DNA from: Planctomycetota bacterium
GTDB taxonomy: Bacteria; Planctomycetota; Planctomycetia; Pirellulales; Pirellulaceae
Assembly: GCA_963204915.1 (NCBI GenBank)
Contig: CAUJHS010000035.1
Location: 1-59,934 of the forward strand
DNA: 59,934 nt
Reading direction: 5' to 3'
A program made the translations under genes and the position numbers. Each line of letters starts with the position of its first letter. Position 1 is the stretch's first letter. The notes beneath the pieces are model-generated. The model was not told the origin of the DNA and did no database searches. It saw nothing but the letters and a program-made list of their open reading frames with translations. Of this stretch, positions 51,271 to 58,805 are shown piece by piece.

Positions 51271-52395
51271 ATGAAAACCAGCCTCGCTCTCGAGTCGAGT
51301 CTCCTGATTCTCCTGCTGAGCGGTTTCAACGCCACGATGGCAGAAGACAAGAGGTTCTCCTCGCCCACTGCCGATGAGGCCCGCAGTGTCGAGTTAGAAA
51401 CCGTGAAGGTGGCGGCCGATAAGAAGGGGTTTGTCCTGCATCCCTCCGGCAAGCGCTATGTCCCTTGGGGGCACAACTATGCTTCGGTCGACATCCTGCA
51501 GCGGCTGGCAGAAGACCCGGAGCGAGTGGAGCGGGAATTTGCCGAGATGAAAGCGGCCGGCACGACCGTGGCGCGCATTCATCCGGAGTTGCCACGGATT
51601 CTGACCGGACCCAAGGAGGTCGATGCGAAGGGCGTCGATGGTATCAAACGCCTTCTAAGGATCGGCGAGAAGTCGGGCGTCCATCTGAAGATCACGGGGC
51701 TCGCTAATTACAGAATCAAAGACCGAGTCGCCTGGTACGACAAGTTGCCGGAGAAGGATCGCTGGCATGCGCAGGCTTTTTTCTGGGAAAACATCGCTCG
51801 CACGTGTGCGGAAAGTCCAGCGGTGTTCGCCTACGACCTAGTGAACGAACCGGGCGCCGTGGGAAAGCCAGAGGATGGCTGGTACTTGGGCCGAATGGGC
51901 GACGTGGAATTCTGCCAGCGGCTGAGTTTGACTCCAGGCGAGCGCAACGGAGACGACATTTTCCGCGAGTGGACGAAGTTGATGGTGGCGTCTATCCGCA
52001 AGCACGACCCGACGCACCTGATCACGATGGGCATGCTGCCTTTCCCAGGAGCTTACAAAACAGCGGCCGAACAGCTCGATTTTGTCTCGCCGCATCTGTA
52101 TCCCAAGACCGGCAAGGTCGATGAGGAGATCGCGTTACTCAAGCAGTACGATTGGGGCAAACCAATCGTGATTGGCGAAACATTTCCGTTAAGCTGCGGC
52201 CCAGACGACGAGCGCGACTTCCTGCTTAAGAGCCGGCCATTCGCCCAGGGCTGGATCGGGCATTGGCCGGATGAGTCGCCGGCGGAACTTGCTGAGCTAA
52301 AGAAGACCGACAAAGCCACCATTCAGAACGCAATTTGGTTGTCGTGGGTGGAGCTTTTCAAAGAACTCGGCCCGCAGATGACAAACAGCGAATGA
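51271..52395 (+). CDS. Exported GH5-like glycoside hydrolase (cellulase/mannanase fold)
   Basis: 374 residues with a signal peptide (LESSLLILLLSGFNATMA). The mature part has a TIM-barrel pattern: GFVLHPSGKRYVPWGHNY, AAGTTVARIHPEL, RLLRIGEKSGVHLKITG, then YDLVNEPGAVGK (acid/base Glu after Asn, as in the NEP motif of clan GH-A), FVSPHLYPKTG and IVIGETFPLS (nucleophile Glu). It is slightly short of a typical two-domain enzyme but carries both catalytic Glu. Substrate is unknown, probably a beta-linked polysaccharide outside the cytoplasm. It is divergent from the metal ATPase. Confidence 0.75.
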   Translation: MKTSLALESSLLILLLSGFNATMAEDKRFSSPTADEARSVELETVKVAADKKGFVLHPSGKRYVPWGHNYASVDILQRLAEDPERVEREFAEMKAAGTTVARIHPELPRILTGPKEVDAKGVDGIKRLLRIGEKSGVHLKITGLANYRIKDRVAWYDKLPEKDRWHAQAFFWENIARTCAESPAVFAYDLVNEPGAVGKPEDGWYLGRMGDVEFCQRLSLTPGERNGDDIFREWTKLMVASIRKHDPTHLITMGMLPFPGAYKTAAEQLDFVSPHLYPKTGKVDEEIALLKQYDWGKPIVIGETFPLSCGPDDERDFLLKSRPFAQGWIGHWPDESPAELAELKKTDKATIQNAIWLSWVELFKELGPQMTNSE

Positions 52396-52406
52396 CTAGT
52401 CAGCCT

Positions 52407-52785
52407 GCGGCGTGGTAGGACGTGCATATGCTCAAAGGTGAGTATCCGGTAGCACGCGGCTTGACGGTGGGGCACGAACCGGTGGGAGTGATCGAGGAAC
52501 TGGGGTCCGCGGTTTCCGGTCATACCGTCGGGCAGCGGGTGATTGCGGGCGCAATCACGCCGTGTGGGCAGTGCCATGCGTGCCTGGGCGGAAACCAAGC
52601 CCAGTGCGGCGGAAAGCCGATGGGAGGTTGGCGACTGGGCAACACGATTGACGGTTGCCAATCGGAATACGTGTTGATTCCGGATGCCACCGCAAATCTC
52701 GCACCGATCCCCGATGAATTGACCGACGAGCAGGTGCTGATGTGTCCTGACATCATGAGCACCGGCTTGGCAGGCGAGCACCGGC
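52407..52785 (+). pseudogene. Zinc-dependent alcohol dehydrogenase fragment
   Basis: The sequence reads DVHMLKGEYPVARGLTVGHEPVGVI, GQRVIAGAITPCGQCHACLGGNQAQCG (structural zinc Cys residues; one Cys of the usual four is replaced) and EYVLIPDATANLAPIPDELTDEQVLMCPDIMSTGLAG. This is the central catalytic half of the GroES-like domain. The N-terminal 35 residues are lost (a TAG sits just before DVHM), and homology stops before the NAD-binding Rossmann domain. It abuts the end of the glycosidase gene and the debris behind the RHS toxin cassette, and is non-functional. Confidence 0.78.
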
Positions 52786-52982
52786 GGCTGATTGGCTGCG
52801 CCGCCGACTTTGAAATCGCCGCAGCGATTCGCCAGGATGTCCGCCTACAACGACAGCGTTCACCGCTCAGGCCACTCCCTATTCCGGGCAGGGTACTCCC
52901 GGACGGCTTCAATGTTGACAGGAGCGGGGGCCCACTTTCCCGAAGGCATTGGTCGGTTCCTGTTTGTAGTCCTACGGAAGCT

Positions 52983-53060
52983 TTACCTAACCGATTCAAG
53001 GCTGGCGTCATCGGACGCAGTGACAACGACCACTTCGTAGAACTGAAAACGATTATTCAT
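52983..53060 (-). pseudogene. Decayed immunity-protein-like ORF behind the RHS toxin tip
   Basis: Twelve bases after the toxin stop codon, on the same strand, an ATG opens MNNRFQFYEVVVVTASDDAS and stops after 25 residues. The start and the FYEVVxV pattern resemble small immunity proteins of polymorphic toxin loci (Imm31-like, from memory). An AAGG lies upstream. The next 200 bases contain no continuous frame, consistent with a frameshifted and truncated gene that ends where the alcohol dehydrogenase fragment starts. The family assignment is tentative. Confidence 0.4.
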
Positions 53061-53072
53061 GAGCTTGTTGCC

Positions 53073-54380
53073 TTAGTGAGTGACATGTCCGCCGAGCGAC
53101 ACGTTCACATGATTGCCTTCTAATGATAACCAGCCAAGCATCTCCTTACCCCGGTTAGAAAATTGCACATCCCAATCGAATGCTTCTCCAGTAGTACGAG
53201 ATGGGGCACGCACCCACTCATTTCCGAACCGGTCGATATACCCACCACCGGGGCCTCGTGTTAGAGGGCTGGCGGGATTGTAGTTCTTTGGCGGGACAAA
53301 CCGAATTTTTCCAGACGTCGGAAGCTGTGCTGCCTTCAGCCAACTCTTAATGCTTGTCCAAGCCTTCGCAGTACCCACGGAACCCGGAGCAAACGGAGCA
53401 TTTGCAAATTCATCAGCAGCATCCGCTGCTGCTCGCCATCCGCTGCTGTTTGGGGCCGTTGTCAAGCAATCGCTGAACTGCCCGAAGGTATTGCCGCCCA
53501 GGCCAGCCAAACCCAAACCGATCTGCGTAGGGCTTCCATTGTAAGCCCCTTGGCCGATCAAACTGAAGTTTTGAGCGATATCCCACCCAAACGCAAATTG
53601 TCGGAATTTGCCCGGCTTGGAGGCAAGTTTCCCAATGCCCATGCCAAACGCCAATTCGTAACACAGACTATAACCATAGACATCCATTGCATACGCGGGA
53701 TTATCTCGTTCGTCGTTTGTGAGCGGAACTAACTCCACAGGCTCGCTTGCCAATCCTAAGGAGACCGTGGATTTCACCGCTGTCGCCGCACCGTTGATCG
53801 CCGTTTTGCCCGACCGAATCTCAGCGCGTTGCACTTCCTTCCAGCGTGGCCGCGAAGCGTTTGAATTCGGAAAATTCCAGAGATACGTGAAGCTTTCAAG
53901 CCCGCTAGGATCGGTCGCGTTTGTGGGCGAGTTGCCGACGTAGCGGTGGGGGTTATTGTAGTCGTCGTAGATCGGGTCTTCGCTGAGGAACTTTCCAACT
54001 GCCGGGCCGTACCAGCGGGCACGGTAGTAGTAGAGGTCTACGTCGGCGTCCCATTCTCGGCCGGTGTCAAGGAACAGCGGGGTCGTGTTCATCGTGCTAT
54101 AGTTCTGCACGTCGCCGAACATCCTATAAAGGATGTGGTCGATCTCGACCGTCGCGCCGGTGGCTTCGTTGTAGTCGTAGATGCGCCGGACGCTGTGCTG
54201 GTTGTCCGTCGCCATCCAGTGCGTTTCGTCTGGCGCGGCGAGCGAAGCGACGTTCTCATCCGCGAACACTTGATCGACGACATCCGGGTTGTGAACGTAG
54301 CGGTTGGCAAGCTGGCCGTTCTGGTAGCGCAGAACGATGTGCTCGCCGTCGTAGACATAGTGTTCGCTGCGGTCGAACAT
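53073..54380 (-). CDS. RHS core C-terminal cassette with toxin-like tip (Ntox17-like, tentative)
   Basis: From about MFDRSEHYVYDGEHIVL the frame encodes the end of an RHS core (LANRYVHNPDVVDQVFADEN, LYYYRARWYGPAVGKFL, DPIYDDYNNPHRYVGNSPTNATDPSGL). A variable tip of about 275 residues follows, with a Gly/Ala-rich middle and a compact end: GPGGGYIDRFGNEWVRAPS, FDWDVQFSNRGKEMLG and HVNVSLGGHVTH. The conserved-looking W-x-x-x, WDVQ and H-x-N-V-x-x-x-G-x-x-x-H residues recall polymorphic toxin domain 17, a predicted RNase; this is recall, not a search. The core is 5'-truncated, with no YD array. The frame extends to GTG 54488, but that part is out-of-frame dimethylformamidase-like sequence. Confidence 0.65.
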   Translation of the reverse strand: MFDRSEHYVYDGEHIVLRYQNGQLANRYVHNPDVVDQVFADENVASLAAPDETHWMATDNQHSVRRIYDYNEATGATVEIDHILYRMFGDVQNYSTMNTTPLFLDTGREWDADVDLYYYRARWYGPAVGKFLSEDPIYDDYNNPHRYVGNSPTNATDPSGLESFTYLWNFPNSNASRPRWKEVQRAEIRSGKTAINGAATAVKSTVSLGLASEPVELVPLTNDERDNPAYAMDVYGYSLCYELAFGMGIGKLASKPGKFRQFAFGWDIAQNFSLIGQGAYNGSPTQIGLGLAGLGGNTFGQFSDCLTTAPNSSGWRAAADAADEFANAPFAPGSVGTAKAWTSIKSWLKAAQLPTSGKIRFVPPKNYNPASPLTRGPGGGYIDRFGNEWVRAPSRTTGEAFDWDVQFSNRGKEMLGWLSLEGNHVNVSLGGHVTH

Positions 54381-55004
54381 GTCCGCCACGCGGATGCGTG
54401 TACAGCGAGAATTTGTTGGGCCACATATTATAGGCCTGCCACGTATTGTCCGAGCATTAGAAGAGGATGTCGGCGGGGCGGTCGTCACGGACGATTAAGA
54501 TGACATAACTCTGCCAATACGGCTCGTCCGGCGACTCCGGCAAGGTCGTAAGTCGACCGAGATAAACTCCGCAGAGGCAGTCGTCGGGAATCGTCAGTTT
54601 TGTCGAGGCTTGCCAGCGACACTCGTGTGTAAATTCTTCTCGCCGGGCTGCGGCGTCGCCTGAGCAATGCCTTGAAGCGGGCCGATTCGCTTGATCGATC
54701 GCGCGCCTTTGCCGCCGTAGTAGCCGGTGCGAAATATCTCGATCTCAAACTTCACCGGCGGATCGGTCGACACGAAGATGTCAACTGTTTCTCCGGCCGC
54801 AGCACTTTGCTTTGAACAGTAGCCTTCGATCCACGGCGAACGCGTCCCGTCGTGCGAGTCGAGCCGGACGCGGGTAAGTTGCCAATCGTCGGCGCCTGGT
54901 TTTCTATTTTCCGTCTGAATCGGATTGAGTTCGACGGCGACGGATTTCGCGCCGGTGATCAAGAACGCGACAAGAACGAGGCATCGCGAAGCTGAAGTGT
55001 ACAT
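54381..55004 (-). pseudogene. N,N-dimethylformamidase beta-subunit-like protein, N-terminal part, frameshifted and truncated
   Basis: From ATG 55004 a signal peptide (CLVLVAFLITGAKSVAVEL) is followed by WQLTRVRLDSHDGTRSPWIEGY, GETVDIFVSTDPPVKFEIEIFRTGYYGG and PGEKNLH. Then a 2-base shift (CACAC for CAC, near 54628) moves the match to another frame: ECRWQAS, KLTIPDDCLCGVYLGRLTTLPES and EPYWQSYVILIVRDDRPADILF. TAA at 54460-54458 replaces the usual Gln (CAA), then CSDNTWQAYNMWPNKFSLYTHP. The match ends near 54385, where the RHS cassette begins. Planctomycetes often encode such large secreted DMFase-like proteins; most of this one is missing. Confidence 0.7.
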
Positions 55005-55568
55005 TGAGTGTGTTCTCCCATGGAGGTCAAAGCCCGCCGGACGCAAACGATCGGTTGACGGCGACGCTTTACGAAGCGACGGGGTAGCAATGCTGAGGCG
55101 GCAAACCAAACAGAAACAAAAGAATACATGGCCTGGCTTGCCCAAACTTCATGGCGCCGCGCGCCGCTGTCAGCGATACGGCGCCAAGATGCATCAAATC
55201 CGCCAGCGACAATCCCAATGCACCGAGTCCGCGAATCTGCAAGAGATCGTGCCGCGCTAGGCCGTCGCAGAGCAATTTGCGAGTTCCGAAGATCGGCAGC
55301 ATGGTTTGTAACTCTCCGGAAATGCGGCGTTAAAGCTACACGCCTTGATGAGAGGGGCGGTAGCTTGTGCCGACGTTGGCCCGGAGACCTCGCAACAAAG
55401 CGAAGCGGCCTGCGTCGTCCAACGCGAAACTAACTCGCATGTTCCAGGCCGCCGTTGGCGTTCCCGTCGAGGGCAAGCAACGCGTATGACAAAGACCTAA
55501 GAATCGTAGTTGATCGTCGCGATCGCAGCAACGACTTTGGAACCATCGACGATACAAATCGCCGCACG
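55005..55568. other. Gene-poor region of debris
   Basis: Between the DMFase-like start and the IS630 fragment I see no gene on either strand. Short basic frames occur (for example forward from 55128), but none has recognisable content. Confidence 0.4.
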
Positions 55569-55668
55569 TTTCGTCATGCAGGCGTCGCCGCACGGTCTCT
55601 CGACTCACGCGAACACCGCACTCTTCGGCCAAGAGAATGACGACCGTGCCACAGGTCCAGCGACTGCG
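55569..55668 (-). pseudogene. IS630-family transposase fragment (helix-turn-helix region)
   Basis: The reverse strand reads WTCGTVVILLAEECGVRVSRETVRRRLHDE, the second DNA-binding motif of IS630-type transposases; related sequences have S-x-E-T-V-R-R-x-L-H. Nothing recognisable continues on either side. It is a piece of about 100 bases, from a different IS630 subgroup than the fragment at 33942. Confidence 0.55.
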
Positions 55669-55843
55669 TTAGAATCTGAAATCGCATGGCGATCGCACGG
55701 TGCAGTCGCAAGGCAGTGGGATGGTCACTGGGAGATTCGTTGGAGACCGAGTTGGTAAGTATGGCATTGTAGCGCGCCGTGGAGTCACGTCAGCCGCATG
55801 GCGCCAAGCTCTTGCATCACAGCGATCGAGGTTGTAGGTAAAG

Positions 55844-56125
55844 TACACGAGTGAGGCGTACCAGCAAACGTTGCGGACGTTAGGCATCGAGTGTTCGATG
55901 AGTCGCACGGGCTGTTGTTACGACAACGCGGTGATGGAGCGATTCTTCTGGTCGCTTAAGCACGAATGGACGAATCGTCAAATGTTTGCTGATCGAGAAG
56001 CGGCCCGTTGGAGTGTGTTCCCGTACATCGAAACGTTTTATAATCCTCATCATCTGTATCAGACGCTGGGGTATCGGTCACCTGATCAGTTTGAAGCCGT
56101 ACACGCCCCCGCAATTGCGGCGTAA
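55844..56125 (+). pseudogene. IS3-family transposase (OrfB) C-terminal fragment
   Basis: The frame reads YTSEAYQQTLRTLGIECSMSRTGCCYDNAVMERFFWSLKHEW and FADREAARWSVFPYIETFYNPHHLYQTLGYRSPDQFE. This is the last quarter of an IS3-type integrase-core transposase, including the catalytic Glu (AVMERFF). The upstream two Asp residues are lacking because homology starts at YTSEAYQ. The fragment ends 44 bases before the exported aldolase gene. Confidence 0.85.
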
Positions 56126-56169
56126 ACCATGCACCCCGCCGCTGTCTGAAAGTACTGGGCTATCGCATC

Positions 56170-57270
56170 ATGGAACGACCGACCACTCGACGAAGATTGC
56201 TCGGAACGGTTATCGCCGGCGCTTCGGGCCTTTGGATTGGAGCCTCGCTGCGCGCCGCCGAACGCACGCAGGCCGCCACCGCCGACCCAAGAATCTCCGG
56301 GCCGTTTCCGATTCTATCGACGCCTTTCACCGAGGCGGGGGAAGTGGATTTCGAGGTGCTCGCGCATCAGGCACGTTTTGTGGATTGGGGTGGCTGTCCC
56401 GGCATGATCTGGCCCCAATCGGGCGACAGCGTGGATCTCCTGACCACCGACGAAAAGCTACGCGGCATGGAGGTGCTGGCGAAAGCGTCGCGCGGTCTGA
56501 GCACGGGACTTTGCCTCGGGGTGCAGGGCAAAGACACGGATGAGATGCTCGTCTTCGCGCGACATGCCGAGCGACTCGCGCCGGCCGCGATCATCTCGCG
56601 GCCACCAGACTCGGGCCGGACGGAAGACGACCTGCGTCGGTATTGGCGTGCGCTGGCGGCGGTCGCGCAGCGGCCCGTGATTCTCCAGACCACCGGCGGT
56701 GTCGCCTACAAGGGGCCGGTTCCCTCGGTGCCGCTGCTGATCGAGTTGGCGAAGGAGTTTCCCCATTTCGGCTACATCAAAGAGGAAGCCGCACCGGTCA
56801 TCGCCCGCACACGCGAGTTGCTGGCCGTGCGGCCGCCGATTCGGCGCGTGTTCAGCGCTCGCGGCGCGCATGGCTGGCTGTATGAATCGCACCTCGGCAC
56901 CGAAGGCTTGATCACCGAACGCGCGGTCTATGCCGATGTGCTCGCACATCTTTGGTCGCTCATGGAGAGCGGCAAAGACTCCGACGCCGTCCGCGATATC
57001 CACGCGAAGCTGATGCTGCTCTTCAATCTCGGACAGCATCTTCCCGGCGGCGACCTGCGCGGTTTCCAGCTTCATCTTTGGAAGAAGCGCGGTGTCTTCA
57101 AGAACATGGTCTCCCGTCAATACGGCGCGAACCGAAGCATCCCGGACAAGCCAATCTTTTCGGAACTGCAACTGAACGCTGAGGAGATCGCGGAGATTGA
57201 TTTTCGCTTCGAGGCACTGAAACCGTATCTGAAACCGAATCCACCACAGTTCAAAGCCCCCCAGAAATAA
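56170..57270 (+). CDS. Exported dihydrodipicolinate synthase-family aldolase/lyase
   Basis: 366 residues. The N terminus TTRRRLLGTVIAGASGLWIG has a twin-arginine-like signal with a hydrophobic core, so Tat export is likely. The rest is a DHDPS/NAL-type TIM barrel: GPFPILSTPFTEAGEVDFEVL, GMIWPQSGDSVDLLTTDEKL, VILQTTGGVAYKGP and FGYIKEEAAPVI with the Schiff-base Lys at the usual position. Exported family members occur in planctomycete sugar-catabolism clusters. The natural substrate, probably a sugar acid or keto acid, cannot be read from the sequence. It heads the cluster with the ceramidase-like and hydrolase genes downstream. Confidence 0.82.
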   Translation: MERPTTRRRLLGTVIAGASGLWIGASLRAAERTQAATADPRISGPFPILSTPFTEAGEVDFEVLAHQARFVDWGGCPGMIWPQSGDSVDLLTTDEKLRGMEVLAKASRGLSTGLCLGVQGKDTDEMLVFARHAERLAPAAIISRPPDSGRTEDDLRRYWRALAAVAQRPVILQTTGGVAYKGPVPSVPLLIELAKEFPHFGYIKEEAAPVIARTRELLAVRPPIRRVFSARGAHGWLYESHLGTEGLITERAVYADVLAHLWSLMESGKDSDAVRDIHAKLMLLFNLGQHLPGGDLRGFQLHLWKKRGVFKNMVSRQYGANRSIPDKPIFSELQLNAEEIAEIDFRFEALKPYLKPNPPQFKAPQK

Positions 57271-57278
57271 CCGCGCAG

Positions 57279-57362
57279 ATGAAGTTTATTCCTCTCGCTT
57301 TCGTGCTCTTCGGCCTGTGTCGTAATCGCCCGCCCCGAAGAAAAATCCGGAATGGAGATTGA
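57279..57362 (+). other. 27-codon signal-peptide-like stump
   Basis: Eight bases after the aldolase stop, ATG opens MKFIPLAFVLFGLC, a lipoprotein or Sec-type leader, followed by RNRPPRRKIRNGD and a stop. The leader is convincing but nothing follows, so it looks like the scar of a deleted exported gene between the aldolase and ceramidase-like genes. Confidence 0.4.
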
Positions 57363-57368
57363 AAAACC

Positions 57369-58805
57369 ATGCTCGCATTGATTCGCTCACGCATCACACC
57401 TCCGTTGATCGTCTGCTTTACGCTCCTTCCCGTCCTCGTCTGCGCACAGGACAAGCCTGAGTTCAGGGCGGGTGCGGCCACGAGCAATATCACGCCGCCG
57501 TTGGGCCTGGAGATCGTGGGGAACTTCGCGCCGCGTCCGATCGCGAAGCATGTGCATGATGAGTTGCATGTGCGCTGCCTGGTCCTCGATGACGGTACGA
57601 CGAAGCTCGTGTTTGCCGTGGCGGACATCATTTCTCTCGGTCGCGATATCTGGGACGAAGCGAAGCAGAAACTCGAAGCAGACACGGGCATTCCAGCCTC
57701 ACAGATGATGTTCTCCGGCACGCATACGCACTCCAGTGTGGCGGCCGTCACCAACAATGACGCCTCGCTGGACTACCGCAGCTTTCTTATCTCACGCGTG
57801 GTGGACGGCGTGAAGCGCGCGCTGAACAATCTGGAGCCTGCCCGCATCGCGTGGGGCGCGGGCCAGCTGCCGCAGCACGTCTTCAACCGCCGTTATCTGC
57901 TGGTGGACGGTGTCACAAATCCCAACCCCTTCGGCGGGCAGGATCGCGCGGTGATGAATCCGAGCAGTGCGCTGCGTTCGAACCTCGCCGGCCCCGCCGG
58001 ACCGACGAATCCCGAGGTCTATTGCCTCTCGGTGCAAGCGTCCGACGGTCGCCAGATCGCGCTGATGGCGAACTACTGGTTGCACTATGTCGGCGGCGTC
58101 AACAGAGAAGACTTGTCGGCGGATTACTTCGGCGAATTCTGCCGTCGCATCGAGCAGGAACTGGGAGCGCCTTGTGTCGGCATGTTGGCCAACGGCCCCT
58201 GCGGTGACGTCAACAACAACGACTACAGCGGCAAGTCCCCTGCAGTGCCACGCCAGCCGTATGAGAAGATCAAACTTGTCGCCGACGATCTCGTGCAAGA
58301 AGTGTTGCGTGTTCGACAGACACTCACGTATCAAGACTGGGCGCCGCTCAAGGCGGCCGTGAGCGAGTTGGAGCTCGCCGTGCGCCGGCCGACGCCGGAG
58401 ATGATTCAGTGGGCTGAAAGCGTGCTCAACAAGCCGAGAGGCACAGTGCCCGTGCATCGCCTGGAGCAGCCCTATGCCGAGCGCGTGATGGCCGCGAGGC
58501 TGGAAAAGTCGGATACGGTCCATGTCGTGATCCAGGCCTTCCGCATCGGCGAACTCGGCATCGCGTCCATCCCGTTTGAAGTCTTCACCGAAATCGGCCT
58601 CGAAATCAAAGCCCGCAGCCCGTTCAAGGACACCTTCACCATCGAACTGGCAAACGGCAGCAACGGCTATTTGCCCACGCCGCGTCACCACGACCTCGGC
58701 GGGTACGAAACGTGGCTCGGCACCAATCGCGTCGAACGCGAAGCGTCCGAAAAGATCACCGCGCGAGCACTGGAGATGCTGCAACAGGTGAGGACCTCGC
58801 CATGA
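57369..58805 (+). CDS. Neutral/alkaline ceramidase-like exported protein
   Basis: 478 residues with signal peptide PLIVCFTLLPVLVCAQ. The N-terminal domain matches the neutral ceramidase family: FRAGAATSNITPPLG, DELHVRCLVLDDGTTKLVFAVAD, and FSGTHTHSSVA with the zinc-type HTH. It is followed by MANYWLHYVGG, MLANGPCGDVNNND and LGIASIPFEVFTEIGLEIK. The family hydrolyses N-acyl amide bonds in ceramides, but planctomycete members are short and often lie in sugar-catabolism clusters, so the substrate is open. It overlaps the next gene by 4 bases (ATGA). Confidence 0.8.
   Translation: MLALIRSRITPPLIVCFTLLPVLVCAQDKPEFRAGAATSNITPPLGLEIVGNFAPRPIAKHVHDELHVRCLVLDDGTTKLVFAVADIISLGRDIWDEAKQKLEADTGIPASQMMFSGTHTHSSVAAVTNNDASLDYRSFLISRVVDGVKRALNNLEPARIAWGAGQLPQHVFNRRYLLVDGVTNPNPFGGQDRAVMNPSSALRSNLAGPAGPTNPEVYCLSVQASDGRQIALMANYWLHYVGGVNREDLSADYFGEFCRRIEQELGAPCVGMLANGPCGDVNNNDYSGKSPAVPRQPYEKIKLVADDLVQEVLRVRQTLTYQDWAPLKAAVSELELAVRRPTPEMIQWAESVLNKPRGTVPVHRLEQPYAERVMAARLEKSDTVHVVIQAFRIGELGIASIPFEVFTEIGLEIKARSPFKDTFTIELANGSNGYLPTPRHHDLGGYETWLGTNRVEREASEKITARALEMLQQVRTSP

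Noticed and set aside
50940-51452. 171-residue N-terminal extension of the metal ATPase
   Set aside because: It has no family sequence and overlaps the glycosidase gene and its upstream region; MIGKTRSGAP at 50939 starts the homologous part.
52520-53026. 168-residue reverse frame behind the RHS toxin as immunity gene
   Set aside because: Most of it is antisense to the alcohol dehydrogenase fragment and its start lies inside the decayed immunity-like ORF.
8146-54460. Dedicated amber (TAG) recoding
   Set aside because: TAA and TGA interruptions also occur and some affected genes carry frameshifts or truncations, so general pseudogene decay explains the set better. Kept as a testable point only.
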